Source of the DNA: Deltaproteobacteria bacterium
Lineage (GTDB): Bacteria; Myxococcota_A; Polyangia; Haliangiales; SHYZ01
NCBI GenBank assembly: GCA_016210055.1
Contig: JACQUZ010000133.1
Coordinates: forward strand, 1 to 40,209
DNA length: 40,209 nucleotides
Reading direction: 5' to 3'
Positions 1 to 8,323 of the stretch are shown one piece after another. A model generated the notes under the pieces. The model was given only the letters and a program-made list of their open reading frames with translations, was not told where the DNA came from and made no database searches. Made by a program: the position numbers and the translations under genes. Within the stretch, counting starts at the first letter, position 1, and every line of letters begins with the position of its first letter.

Positions 1-163
1 CACGGATCGCCGGTCGGTCCAACTTTCTCGACGAGAAAACCGCTAAGTGATCGAAATGATCCAGCTTTCTTCGCGACGGTATTCAGCCCCTCGGCAGCTG
101 ATCATGCGGTTGACGCAGTAGTGTTAATGAGCTTCTTCGCAGGGGTAGTCGGGTGCATCCAGG

Positions 164-198
164 ATTTTTCCCCCGACCCCACGCAAGTGGGGAAAAAT
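164..198 (+). promoter_or_regulatory. Competing hairpins over the ribosome binding site of the first lipoprotein gene
   Basis: Positions 164-173 and 189-198 form a perfect 10-bp inverted repeat (ATTTTTCCCC / GGGGAAAAAT). Inside it, 177-182 and 187-192 form a 6-bp stem with a GCAA tetraloop. The two stems share GGGG at 189-192, which is also the likely Shine-Dalgarno of the ATG at 205, so they are mutually exclusive and both hide the site. Neither hairpin is followed by a U-run on either strand, so an intrinsic terminator is less likely. A translational control role is inference. Confidence 0.4.
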
Positions 199-204
199 GA
201 ACGC

Positions 205-1149
205 ATGGCGCGAATTGGCTTCCGTGCGAGCGTTGTCCTGCTCGTGGCCTGCACCACGAGCCGACCGCCAACTCAACCGTCAATCGCCACCACGCCGGCA
301 CCCACCTCGAGCCTGCTTGGTACATGTCCTCGAGAAGACCTCGACGTTGACCCCAGCTTCTGCGCCGAGACCGTGCCCGAAGGTTACGGCATGACCAAGG
401 ACATGCCACTCGAGTGGGGACTCGAGGCGGCATCGAGAGGCGTCCTGTGGATGAACCGGCTTGCTTGCGAGAACGGCGGAAAGCCCGAGACCCATCGCGA
501 GGGGAATGTGGGCCCTGCGTCGGTCACCTCCATCTCGCCGAGAAGTCCCATGACTGGCATGGCAGGAGCTCGCGTCCCAGACATCGATATTGTCGACGCT
601 TGGCAAGTCAGGTGCCCAGGAAGGGAGCCGTTCACCCTCTATACGAACATGTACCGCTGCGGCAATCCTTGCCCTCCATTCAAGATGAGGCTCATCCCTG
701 CAAGGGCCAAGAAGCTCCACGAAGCGTCGGTCCGCGCGTTGGAGGAGAAGCGCTTTGAGGACGCGCTCGCCCACGCCCAAGAGGCACTCAGGTTGGCCCC
801 TGGGGTCGAGACCTATCTTGCCTGGCTGGGTGCGGTCTACTTTGTCTTCGACCGACCCGAGGACGCCCTGCCACTCCTCGAAGCAGCGCGCGCGATCGAT
901 CCCCGAAGTCCGCTCCACCGCCTGCACATTGGCGCGGTGCATGACGAGCTCGGCCACCTGGTGGAGTACGCCGGAATTCTCGACGAGCTCCTCCAGGAGC
1001 TTCCGCCAGATCATGCCCTGGTCCCCGAGCTCAAGTGCCGGAAGGCCGGCGTGCTCAAGCGCGCGGGAAAGCCAGACGAAGCCATCGCATTGGCCGCTGA
1101 CGCATGCGGTGCTGGCTTCAATCGGTGCTGCGAAGCGCGTTCCGAGTAG
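205..1149 (+). CDS. TPR-repeat outer-membrane-type lipoprotein
   Basis: Predicted 314-residue lipoprotein of unknown function. The ATG at 205 is preferred over an upstream GTG at 121 because it gives a clean signal peptide ending in a lipobox (LVAC, Cys16) and has GGGG about 12 bases upstream. The middle is Cys-containing and unrecognised. The C-terminal 140 residues are helical and repeat-like (EALRLAPGVETYLAWLGAVY, then EAARAIDPRSPLHRLHIGAV), typical of tetratricopeptide repeats that mediate protein contacts. The tail ends in paired cysteines (FNRCCEARSE). It stands alone on the plus strand, 56 bases before the zinc-ribbon gene. The lipoprotein and TPR calls are fairly safe; substrate and partner are unknown. 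Confidence 0.75.
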   Translation: MARIGFRASVVLLVACTTSRPPTQPSIATTPAPTSSLLGTCPREDLDVDPSFCAETVPEGYGMTKDMPLEWGLEAASRGVLWMNRLACENGGKPETHREGNVGPASVTSISPRSPMTGMAGARVPDIDIVDAWQVRCPGREPFTLYTNMYRCGNPCPPFKMRLIPARAKKLHEASVRALEEKRFEDALAHAQEALRLAPGVETYLAWLGAVYFVFDRPEDALPLLEAARAIDPRSPLHRLHIGAVHDELGHLVEYAGILDELLQELPPDHALVPELKCRKAGVLKRAGKPDEAIALAADACGAGFNRCCEARSE

Positions 1150-1205
1150 AAACGGCTGGATGGACATCTCTAGCACTACTCTGATGGCCAAGGTACCCTT
1201 GCCGC

Positions 1206-2300
1206 ATGACCTCGCCGGCGACCGGGCACCGGACCACTTGCGGCCAGTGTGGTGGCAACATGGCTTGGGATGCAGCCGCGAGCGGGCTTCGCTGCGGCTC
1301 GTGCGGCCACGTCGAGCCGGTAGGCGTGCCTTCGTCGGAACTCGCGGAGCATGACCTGTCCGATGCACTACGTTCCCCCAAGGCGCATTGGAACCTCGGC
1401 GGGCTGGCGCGGGAGGTCAAGTGCAACGAGTGCGGCGCCTCCGTGGAGTTCCCGGACGGCATTGCAGCCACTCGGTGCGCGTTTTGTGACTCGCCCTCGG
1501 TTCTCGCCAGGGAAGCCCGGAGCGACCTCATTGCCCCAGAGTCGCTGATCCCTTTCGGAGTGAGTCGCGACCAGGCTGCGGCCGCATTTCGCTCCTGGCT
1601 CGGCGGCCTGTGGCTTCGTCCGTCCGACCTCAGGTCAAAGGCATCGATTTCTGAGCTCCGTGGCGTGTACGTCCCTTATTGGACCTTCGACGCGAGCGTC
1701 ATGTCGCGATGGAGCGCCGACGCTGGCTATTACTACTACGAGAGCGAGACCTACACCGTCGTGCAGAATGGCAAGGGAGTCACGAGAACCCGGTCGGTAC
1801 GCAAGGTGCGCTGGGAGCCGGCGTCTGGCACGCGGCACGATCAATACGACGACCACCTGGCCTGCGCCTCGGTGGGCCTGCCGGGCGACATGGCCCGCTT
1901 CATGGCCAATTTTGATACCAGGCGCCTTGTGCCTTACACCCCGCAGGTCTTGCAGGGCTTCACGGCGGAGACCTATGCCGTCGATCTAAGGGACGCCTGG
2001 AGTCGTGCGCGGGAAGAACTCGCGAGCTCGCAGCTTGCTCGTTGCGCGGGGGACGTGCCTGGTGACACCCAAAGGAACCTGCGCGCGACGCACCAGTTCT
2101 TGGGCATGACGTACAAGCACGTGCTCTTGCCGGTGTGGGTGGCGGCGTTCCGGTATCGAGGCGAGGTGTATCGATTTCTGGTCAACGGGCAAACCGGGCT
2201 CGTCGCAGGGAAGGCCCCCTGGTCGCCAATCAAGATCGTGTTGGCCACTGTGTTGGCCCTTGCCCTTTGCCTAATCCTCGCCCATTTCGCGACGAGGTAG
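1206..2300 (+). CDS. Zinc-ribbon (TFIIB-type) protein with a C-terminal membrane anchor
   Basis: A 364-residue protein. The N terminus carries a zinc ribbon with Cys12-x2-Cys15 and Cys30-x2-Cys33. A second CxxC pair set follows (CNEC, then CAFC) around residues 76-98, so two metal sites are likely. The middle domain is rich in aromatic residues (AGYYYYESETYTVV). The conserved-looking block KHVLLPVWVAAFRYRGEVYR precedes a single hydrophobic helix at the extreme C terminus (about 342-360), suggesting a tail-anchored protein. Similar bacterial proteins are annotated as TFIIB-type zinc-ribbon proteins without an assigned function and are often found near SPFH proteins; no such neighbour is visible here. 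It converges with the M16 peptidase, leaving 18 bases between stops. Confidence 0.7.
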   Translation: MTSPATGHRTTCGQCGGNMAWDAAASGLRCGSCGHVEPVGVPSSELAEHDLSDALRSPKAHWNLGGLAREVKCNECGASVEFPDGIAATRCAFCDSPSVLAREARSDLIAPESLIPFGVSRDQAAAAFRSWLGGLWLRPSDLRSKASISELRGVYVPYWTFDASVMSRWSADAGYYYYESETYTVVQNGKGVTRTRSVRKVRWEPASGTRHDQYDDHLACASVGLPGDMARFMANFDTRRLVPYTPQVLQGFTAETYAVDLRDAWSRAREELASSQLARCAGDVPGDTQRNLRATHQFLGMTYKHVLLPVWVAAFRYRGEVYRFLVNGQTGLVAGKAPWSPIKIVLATVLALALCLILAHFATR

Positions 2301-2318
2301 CTGCGCGTCGAGCGCAGG

Positions 2319-5114
2319 CTACTCGATGAACCGAATGCCCTGGATCCCGGCCACCTGAAAAGCTCGCTCCAGTGCTTCCCGGCCACCGTGCAGGCCCATG
2401 ATCTCCTGCTGCGGATCGAGCTCGTCGGAAATCAACGCCGAGATTGCATCAGGGCCGAGGGAAGCCACGCTTTGCACCAGCGAGCTTTGGTAGTCGAGCG
2501 GTAGCCGGAAGCGGGCAAGGAAGGAGAGCTTCCGCATGGTGGCTTCACTGCTGTTGTTTTCGACGAGCAGCTTCTTGACCACCGCCCGGCGTGCACGCGC
2601 GAAATCGGACAGGAACTCGGCGTCCTTGGCCCGAAGGCCCGCGAGCTCCTGCCGGATGGCCATGATTGCCTCTCCGGCCCGCGCTGCGTCAAGCTCGCCC
2701 TCCACGACCCACTGCCCAGGGCCGATGGCCGGGGAGAACGACACGGAAAGGCCGTAGGACGCGGCGAGCCGCTCGCGAATGACTTGCATCCTAATGTCGA
2801 GCATTTCCTCCAGCACGAGGCGGGCAGGGTACCGACTGTCGATTCCGGCTGCCGCCGGAAAGACCACTTGGAGAGCAAGAGTCGGCTCATCTCGGCCGAC
2901 CAGGCCAATGACCATTGGCTGTCGGCGCTTTGCCACGGGTGGAATCGCCCGCACCGTCGGAAGTCCGCTCGGCCAATAGTCGAACGCGTAGCGCACGTGC
3001 TGCTCAAGCACGTGCGGATCGAACGCCCCTGTCACCACGAGAACTGCGTCTTGCGCGTAAAGGAGGCGGTCCTTGAACGATTCGGCATGGGCGATGCCAA
3101 TCTGCGTAATGGTCTCGTGGGTCATGATCCCGCTGCGGGCGTAGGGATGTCCTACTCCATAGAGGCTTTGATTCAGCTCCAGCAGGTAGCGGATGCGAGC
3201 CTGGGCGCGCGGGTGGGACAGAAGCTTGAGCAGGTGGCTCTTGTGCGACCCGAAGTCCTCCGGGAAGAAAGTGCCCGTCCTGACGATGCTCTCCAAGCCC
3301 TGGACCACAATGTCTGCGTCGGAAGAAACGCCCACCGCACGAAACACCGTCCAATCGTCATCCACGAAGCTCTGGTAGACGATGCCCTGCTTGAGAAAGG
3401 ACCCGATGGCCTCGGCGGTGACCCATTGATCCATCGGGTGAACGCGCGCGATGCTCGGACGCATCTCCTCGGCCACGAGACGCGCGAGCCCAGCTTGCTC
3501 TACTGGCTCCATGGCGCTGCCGGTCGGCAAGATGAGCTCGGCACGGACGACCGGCCATCCGCCATGAGGCCAAAGGATCACGTCGAGACCGTTGGCAAGC
3601 TCGAGCCGCCAGGCTGGGGGGAATTGCTCGCGCGCCGAATTCACCGGGAGGGGGCGCCGCGCCTCGTCGGGATCGATGGGTGCGCGGCCTTGCCTGTCGT
3701 CGTGCGACTTGGGGCTATAGCGAACGACTGCGCGATCGGTCGCTTTCTTCTCGTTGCCGGGTCGCACGACCAGGACGACGCTCTTGTCGGGGTTGAGGAG
3801 CGACTCGATGCGCCCTCGGATTTCGAGGTAGGAGATGCTATCGAGCTGTTGCAGCTCGCCGAGGACCGCACCTCCCTGAGGATGGAATTGCTCGAAGTCG
3901 CTGAGCGCGTCGGCACGCGCGGCCAAGGATTCCATCTCCTCGATGCGAGCGACCCGTGCCTGTGCCTTCTCGACCTGAAACCGCTCGGGATCCAAGTCCC
4001 GCCCGGCGTCGGTCCTCATCGCCCAGACGCGGTCCAAGATCTCTTGGACGCGGTTCATGTCGTCTAGCGCCACCTGGACAACGAGCGCGGGCGCGCGCAC
4101 TCCGCCAATTCGGCTCACGTCCACCCCACTCACGTAGGGCTCATGAAGGAGCTTCTTGCGCATCGCCCGCTCGAGCGTCCGTGCGACGAGCATCGTTACC
4201 AGGTGGTCGCGGGAAAACTGAGGAGGCAGGGGCCACACCAGGAACACCGACCCGATGTCGACGTCCGCTTCGAGCTCCAGGCTCTGGTGGACTTGACGTG
4301 CAGGCGGAACGCTTGTCGTTGGCAGGCTGGGCCTGGCCGGGAGGGTGGCCAGATGGCGAGCCGTGGCAGCGCGAACCTCGTCGAGAGTGACGTTACCCGC
4401 CACCACCACCATCATTCGCTCGGGCGTGTAGTGGCCCTGCAAGAACGCGCACGCATCATCGAGCACGAGCTTGGCGAGCTCCTCATCGCTCCCCCCGGTC
4501 ACGCGATGATACGGATGATTTTTCGGGTAGAGGGCATCCAGGAGCAACCGCGTGATCTGGGTCCCGGCGGTCCCCATCCGCTGCCTCACCTCGTTGCGCA
4601 CCACCTCACGCTCGCGCTCGAAGACCTCCACGTCGAGCCCCCCGCAGCCGGTGGAATGGCGCGCAGCCTCGATGGCAATCAAGTCGCCAAGTCGATCCCG
4701 GCTGGCGAGTGCTTGGTAATGGGTCGAATCGAGGGTCGTGTACGCATTTGTGTACAGGGCGATTTCCCCGAGCCGTTCCGAGACGGACGCCTTGTGGTCG
4801 CCTGGGACTCGAATGGAGAAGTTGAGGTGCTCGACGAGGTGCGCGAGCCCCGACTTTCCTGGTGGGTCCTCGATAGAACCCACGGCGAAGCGGACGTCTA
4901 CTCGAACGAGATCGCTCCTCGCGTCGGGAACCACCAGCACCCGAACACCATTCGGCTCCACGAATTGCCACGTGGGCATGTCCAGGGCGAGCCGCCGGTC
5001 AACCTGCGCTGGGATCCAGTCGGGACGAGACCGGGCGGGAAAGACGCAACCGCTGAGAGACAGGAGGGCGATGAACGCCCCGGGATGCCCAGCCAAGAAC
5101 CGCCTTGTCTGCAT
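2319..5114 (-). CDS. M16 family zinc peptidase lipoprotein with two M16 domains
   Basis: About 931 residues. The signal peptide ends in a lipobox (LSLSGC, Cys near 24), so the protein is probably membrane-attached on the periplasmic side. The first half carries the inverted zinc motif HLVEH (near residues 93-97) and the downstream glutamate in VVRNE, the signature of M16 (pitrilysin/insulinase-like) metallopeptidases. The second half has the M16 fold pattern (LARLVAEEMRPS at the equivalent site) but no HxxEH, so it is probably the non-catalytic half that closes the chamber. ATG at 5114 is chosen because AAGGGG lies 6 bases upstream; a GTG at 5117 is possible. It starts just after the TerB-like gene, whose stop overlaps that ribosome binding site, so the two form an operon. 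Confidence 0.88.
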   Translation of the reverse strand: MQTRRFLAGHPGAFIALLSLSGCVFPARSRPDWIPAQVDRRLALDMPTWQFVEPNGVRVLVVPDARSDLVRVDVRFAVGSIEDPPGKSGLAHLVEHLNFSIRVPGDHKASVSERLGEIALYTNAYTTLDSTHYQALASRDRLGDLIAIEAARHSTGCGGLDVEVFEREREVVRNEVRQRMGTAGTQITRLLLDALYPKNHPYHRVTGGSDEELAKLVLDDACAFLQGHYTPERMMVVVAGNVTLDEVRAATARHLATLPARPSLPTTSVPPARQVHQSLELEADVDIGSVFLVWPLPPQFSRDHLVTMLVARTLERAMRKKLLHEPYVSGVDVSRIGGVRAPALVVQVALDDMNRVQEILDRVWAMRTDAGRDLDPERFQVEKAQARVARIEEMESLAARADALSDFEQFHPQGGAVLGELQQLDSISYLEIRGRIESLLNPDKSVVLVVRPGNEKKATDRAVVRYSPKSHDDRQGRAPIDPDEARRPLPVNSAREQFPPAWRLELANGLDVILWPHGGWPVVRAELILPTGSAMEPVEQAGLARLVAEEMRPSIARVHPMDQWVTAEAIGSFLKQGIVYQSFVDDDWTVFRAVGVSSDADIVVQGLESIVRTGTFFPEDFGSHKSHLLKLLSHPRAQARIRYLLELNQSLYGVGHPYARSGIMTHETITQIGIAHAESFKDRLLYAQDAVLVVTGAFDPHVLEQHVRYAFDYWPSGLPTVRAIPPVAKRRQPMVIGLVGRDEPTLALQVVFPAAAGIDSRYPARLVLEEMLDIRMQVIRERLAASYGLSVSFSPAIGPGQWVVEGELDAARAGEAIMAIRQELAGLRAKDAEFLSDFARARRAVVKKLLVENNSSEATMRKLSFLARFRLPLDYQSSLVQSVASLGPDAISALISDELDPQQEIMGLHGGREALERAFQVAGIQGIRFIE

Positions 5115-5124
5115 CACTAGCCCC

Positions 5125-5607
5125 TTACGAGAGCGATTGGAGGATGTTCATGAAGCACTGCTTCTCGGCTTCATTGAATCGCTCCCGGTCGGCACACGGA
5201 TACTCGGCCGCACAGGCAGAACCAATGTCGAGGCACCAGCGGACGATCGAGCGCCGATGTGCCTCGTTGAGGTCGTGGCTCGAGTTGCTGAGGCGCACGG
5301 GCGGAATCATGGATCGTAGGACGGCAAGGACTTCCGGATCCGGCCTGGCCCGCAAGAAGCGGGACACGAAGGTGCGCCCATCTTCGCTGCTCAGGACGTT
5401 GGTCCCTGCCAGGCAATTCAGGTTGTCCACGTGCTGCTCGATGAATGACTCCAGTATCGAGAGCTCGTAGGCCTGGACCTTGCCGTCAGCCCAAATCATC
5501 TCGAGGAGGGGAATTACGTCTAGCAGGTAGACGTCCTTGCCGCTTATGCCAAACTTCTGGAGCTCGGTGAGTGCTTCCGAGCGGGACATCTTTCCTCTCG
5601 ACGCCAT
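5125..5607 (-). CDS. TerB-like small helical protein
   Basis: A 160-residue soluble protein. The start at 5607 is fixed by GAGGAG seven to eight bases upstream; longer reading to 5658 adds an Arg-rich stretch without a ribosome binding site. The segment IPLLEMIWADGKVQAYELSI and the later RFNEAEKQCFMNILQSL match the pattern of TerB-type tellurite-resistance/co-chaperone-like domains, which bind metal through acidic helices and act in stress or membrane-linked complexes. It contains six cysteines in the second half. It sits directly upstream of the M16 lipoprotein with a TAAGGGG overlap of stop codon and next ribosome binding site, so the two are translated together. The family call is moderate; the function is unknown. 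Confidence 0.6.
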   Translation of the reverse strand: MASRGKMSRSEALTELQKFGISGKDVYLLDVIPLLEMIWADGKVQAYELSILESFIEQHVDNLNCLAGTNVLSSEDGRTFVSRFLRARPDPEVLAVLRSMIPPVRLSNSSHDLNEAHRRSIVRWCLDIGSACAAEYPCADRERFNEAEKQCFMNILQSLS

Positions 5608-5691
5608 GGGAACGCTCCTCGGTCCAATTCGCGCACGTCGGCATGGGCGCTCGTCCATTATAGGCCGACATGGCTATTTTGACGAAGGGGT

Positions 5692-5957
5692 CCAACTGCC
5701 TCGGGCGCGGTTCCGTGAAGTCGGATCTGCTACGCGGCGGGGCCTGGCGCGCATGGACTTCCTTCGCGCACTTCGGACAGTCCTCGCGCGCCGTCGCTTG
5801 TCGCTCGTCGGTAGTCCGGATCTCAATGCTCGCTTGTTGCCTGGTGGCTTCCGTCTACGGCGCTGCGGAACTCGTGCGCGAAGGAAGTCCATGCGCGCCA
5901 CCCGCTGCCTTGGCGTAAAGTCGCTCCGACTTCACGGAACTGCGCCCAACTGCCTCG
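5692..5957. repeat. MITE-like inverted-repeat element flanked by direct repeats
   Basis: This gene-free stretch between 5608 and 6009 holds a large imperfect palindrome. Perfect arms are 5745-5771 against 5874-5900 (27 bp) and 5710-5725 against 5925-5940 (16 bp), with extra pairs outward from 5703-5708 to 5942-5947. The loop is about 100 bases. A 12-bp direct repeat, CCAACTGCCTCG, lies at 5692-5703 and again at 5946-5957, just outside the palindrome, like a target-site duplication. The element between is about 242 bp. Short open frames on both strands share MDFLRA only because of the palindrome, so I do not call them genes. It could be a miniature transposable element or a structured RNA. Confidence 0.6.
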
Positions 5958-6009
5958 AGGATCTCTTGCGTCGGCATCAGGGCAACGGGCCCTTAGGTAG
6001 CCTGTCTCC

Positions 6010-7407
6010 CTAGCGGCGCTTGGCGCGCGCTCGGTCGAGGGCCTTGTCGATCATCTTTTGATGCTCGGCCGGGTTGGCCCACAGGTCACGGCCGCGGCGG
6101 GGGAGGGCGTCGATGGGATCGAAGTACAGGAAGTATCGACCAGGCTTGACGCTCGGCGCCATGAACACGGAGATTCCCGTCACGCGATCGTAGTACTCGT
6201 AGCTGTGGACATCACGCTTGCCACCCCCACCTGGGGCGTCGCACACGAAGGTCGGCGTGTTGAACCCGGCTGTCGAGCCGCGGATGTGCTTCTCCAGGTC
6301 GATCGCCGTCTGCAGCGTCGTCCTAAGGTCCTCGACGCCCTTCACCAAGTCGTGCATGTACACGTAGTACGGGTGGATGTTGAGGTGCCCGAGGCGCTTC
6401 ACGAGGAGCTTCATCGTGTCCACGTCGTCGTTCACGCCGCGCTGGAGCACGCTCTGGTTGCGGACGACGATGCCCCGCTCCATGAGCCGGTTCATCGCGT
6501 CCTCGGTGATGCCCGTGATCTCGTTCGGATGGTTGAAATGCGTGTGGAGCACGACTTCCTTGTGGATCTTGCGCCCGCGCTCTACTACCTCGGTCAACGC
6601 ATCGACCCACGCGTCGTCCGATAGGATTTTCTGCGGCATCACCGCGGGTCCCTTGGTAGCGAACCGCATCCGCCGCACGTGGGGGATATCCAAGACGGCA
6701 TGGCCGATCTGGGTAAGTTGTCCGGGGCGAAGGTTGTACGCGTCGCCGCCCGAGATCACGATGTCCTCGAGCTCGGGTCGTGACTCGATGTAGGCGAACG
6801 CTTGCTTCCAGCGCTCCTCATTCACGTGGAGCTGGACCTTCTCGACCTCGTCGGTATCGACGCCGACTGCGTAGCTCCGCGTGCAGAACCGGCAATAAAC
6901 CGGGCAGGTGTCTAGCGGCAGGAACAGCGCCTTGTCCACGTATCGATGGGTGAGACCGGGAACGGGTGAGTCAGCCTGCTCTCCGAGAGAGTCGAGCCCG
7001 AGCTTTGGATGATCGGGGAGAAGGCGAGACCCCAGCGTGATGAACTGGCGTCGCAGCGGGTCTCGGTACGGATCATCCCAGTTGATGAGAGAAAGGAGAT
7101 AGGGCGACACCCGAACGCTCATGGGGGCGCGCTTGAAGCCCATCTCTGCGTCGGCGACGAACTCGGGAGACACCAGCCCTTGGAGCGTCGCCATGAGCTT
7201 CTGCACGTTGGTGATGGTGTTCTTCGATTGCCACTTGTGGTCGAGGAAGGTCGCTTCGGGTACGTCGGCATATGCCGGGATTCGCTGCCAAAAGGGACCC
7301 CTCAAGAACTGCTTGTGAACAAGGCTCTTCTCGTCCACCGGCGGTTTCTGCGGCCGCGCAGGGGAGGTGGAGATCGTGGGCAACGTGTATACGATGTTGT
7401 CGGACAT
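6010..7407 (-). CDS. KamA-family radical SAM aminomutase (lysine 2,3-aminomutase-like)
   Basis: A 465-residue radical SAM, PLP-dependent aminomutase. The SAM-cluster motif CPVYCRFC is near residue 168, followed by SGGDAYNLRPGQL, THFNHPNEIT and NQSVLQRGVNDD. The C-terminal block CDAPGGGGK supplies the family's substrate-binding Asp and the PLP-binding Lys, and YMHDLVKG supplies the second Asp linked to the substrate's distal amino group. Both acidic positions fit lysine rather than glutamate use, because glutamate 2,3-aminomutase replaces them. It is longer than the roughly 416-residue clostridial enzyme and distinct from the second copy at 13118. A compatible-solute role (beta-lysine derivatives) or modification of a protein lysine are options; neither partner gene is visible. 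Confidence 0.8.
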   Translation of the reverse strand: MSDNIVYTLPTISTSPARPQKPPVDEKSLVHKQFLRGPFWQRIPAYADVPEATFLDHKWQSKNTITNVQKLMATLQGLVSPEFVADAEMGFKRAPMSVRVSPYLLSLINWDDPYRDPLRRQFITLGSRLLPDHPKLGLDSLGEQADSPVPGLTHRYVDKALFLPLDTCPVYCRFCTRSYAVGVDTDEVEKVQLHVNEERWKQAFAYIESRPELEDIVISGGDAYNLRPGQLTQIGHAVLDIPHVRRMRFATKGPAVMPQKILSDDAWVDALTEVVERGRKIHKEVVLHTHFNHPNEITGITEDAMNRLMERGIVVRNQSVLQRGVNDDVDTMKLLVKRLGHLNIHPYYVYMHDLVKGVEDLRTTLQTAIDLEKHIRGSTAGFNTPTFVCDAPGGGGKRDVHSYEYYDRVTGISVFMAPSVKPGRYFLYFDPIDALPRRGRDLWANPAEHQKMIDKALDRARAKRR

Positions 7408-7472
7408 GGCTCTTTATCTGCTCTTCGGCTGGCGCGTGGCTTGAGAGGGTGAATCTACCAGAAATAGGGCGA

Positions 7473-8207
7473 TTAGGCGGACTGCACCTGCACGAGCACA
7501 ACGGTGATGTTGTCGGCGCCGCCGTTGGCGTTTGCCGAGTCAATCAGGGTTCGTGCGGCCACCGGCAGCTCGAGGAGGCCCATCCCCGCCCGGTTGAGGA
7601 TCTCCTGGATGAGCCAGTCGTCGACCATGTCCGTGAGACCGTCGCAACAAAGGAGGAAGACGTCGCCGGCGGAGAGCGGGACGGTCTGGTGATCGACCTC
7701 TAGGTTATCCCGCAATCCCACTGCCCTGACGATCACGTTGGAGTGCGCAGGTCCAAGCCGACCCACGAGCTGCGGGTTGTCAGCGTAAAGGTTGATGAGT
7801 GAGTGGTCACGCGTGAGTTGCTTGAGCTTGCCATCGCGCAACAGGTAGATCCGGGAGTCGCCCACGTGGCATGCGTGGACCACGTCGCCGTCCAGCCGCA
7901 AGCCCACGACAGTAGTCCCCATGCCTCGACAGGTGACGTCCGACCGTGCCCGCTTGAGGACCGAGGCGTTGGCGTCGAGGATCGCGGCCACCAGCGGCTC
8001 AACGCCATTGCCGGCCCGCTTGGACGAAAGCGATCGTGTGATGGCGTCTATCGCCACTTGGGACGCGACCGCGCCCGAAGCATGCCCCCCCATGCCGTCG
8101 CAAACGACCCAGAAACCATGACCGTCATCGGCGACGTGGGCGTCTTCGTTGTGGCTGCGCTGCGACCCCACGTCGGTCATGCCCACGCTCTCGGTGTGAA
8201 CCGGCAT
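7473..8207 (-). CDS. PP2C-family Ser/Thr protein phosphatase
   Basis: A 244-residue single-domain cytosolic phosphatase that removes phosphate from Ser/Thr residues using two metal ions. The standard PP2C motifs occur in order: GSQRSHNEDA, VVCDGMGGH, CHVGDSRIYLLRDGKL, TRDHS, LCCDGLTDMV and GGADNITVV, with all metal-binding aspartates present. Length and motif order match bacterial Stp/PrpC-type enzymes. It is divergent from the Ser/Thr kinase at 8324, with 116 bases between, a common kinase-phosphatase pairing in myxobacteria and suggesting that it opposes that kinase. Downstream on the same strand is the KamA gene, 65 bases away, so co-transcription is possible. Confidence 0.93.
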   Translation of the reverse strand: MPVHTESVGMTDVGSQRSHNEDAHVADDGHGFWVVCDGMGGHASGAVASQVAIDAITRSLSSKRAGNGVEPLVAAILDANASVLKRARSDVTCRGMGTTVVGLRLDGDVVHACHVGDSRIYLLRDGKLKQLTRDHSLINLYADNPQLVGRLGPAHSNVIVRAVGLRDNLEVDHQTVPLSAGDVFLLCCDGLTDMVDDWLIQEILNRAGMGLLELPVAARTLIDSANANGGADNITVVLVQVQSA

Positions 8208-8323
8208 TCTCTTGGTCTTTCGACGCTACGCGGAGCGTGAGCCGGTGTCAACGCGGCGCAAGCCGAAGCAAGGGTGCTGCCAAGGTGGCCCACTGTCAGC
8301 GGCTGCAATGAAGGGAAATCGTC

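Noticed and set aside
280..1368. Long minus-strand open frame over the first lipoprotein gene
   Set aside because: It mirrors a gene with a lipobox, TPRs and a ribosome binding site; the minus frame has no family signal and is a GC-rich shadow.
2784..5120. Long plus-strand open frames over the M16 peptidase
   Set aside because: They run antisense to a well-supported peptidase and show no motifs.
5674..5918. Small frames in the palindromic element, some starting MDFLRA
   Set aside because: The shared start arises from the inverted repeat; no ribosome binding site or homology was recognised.
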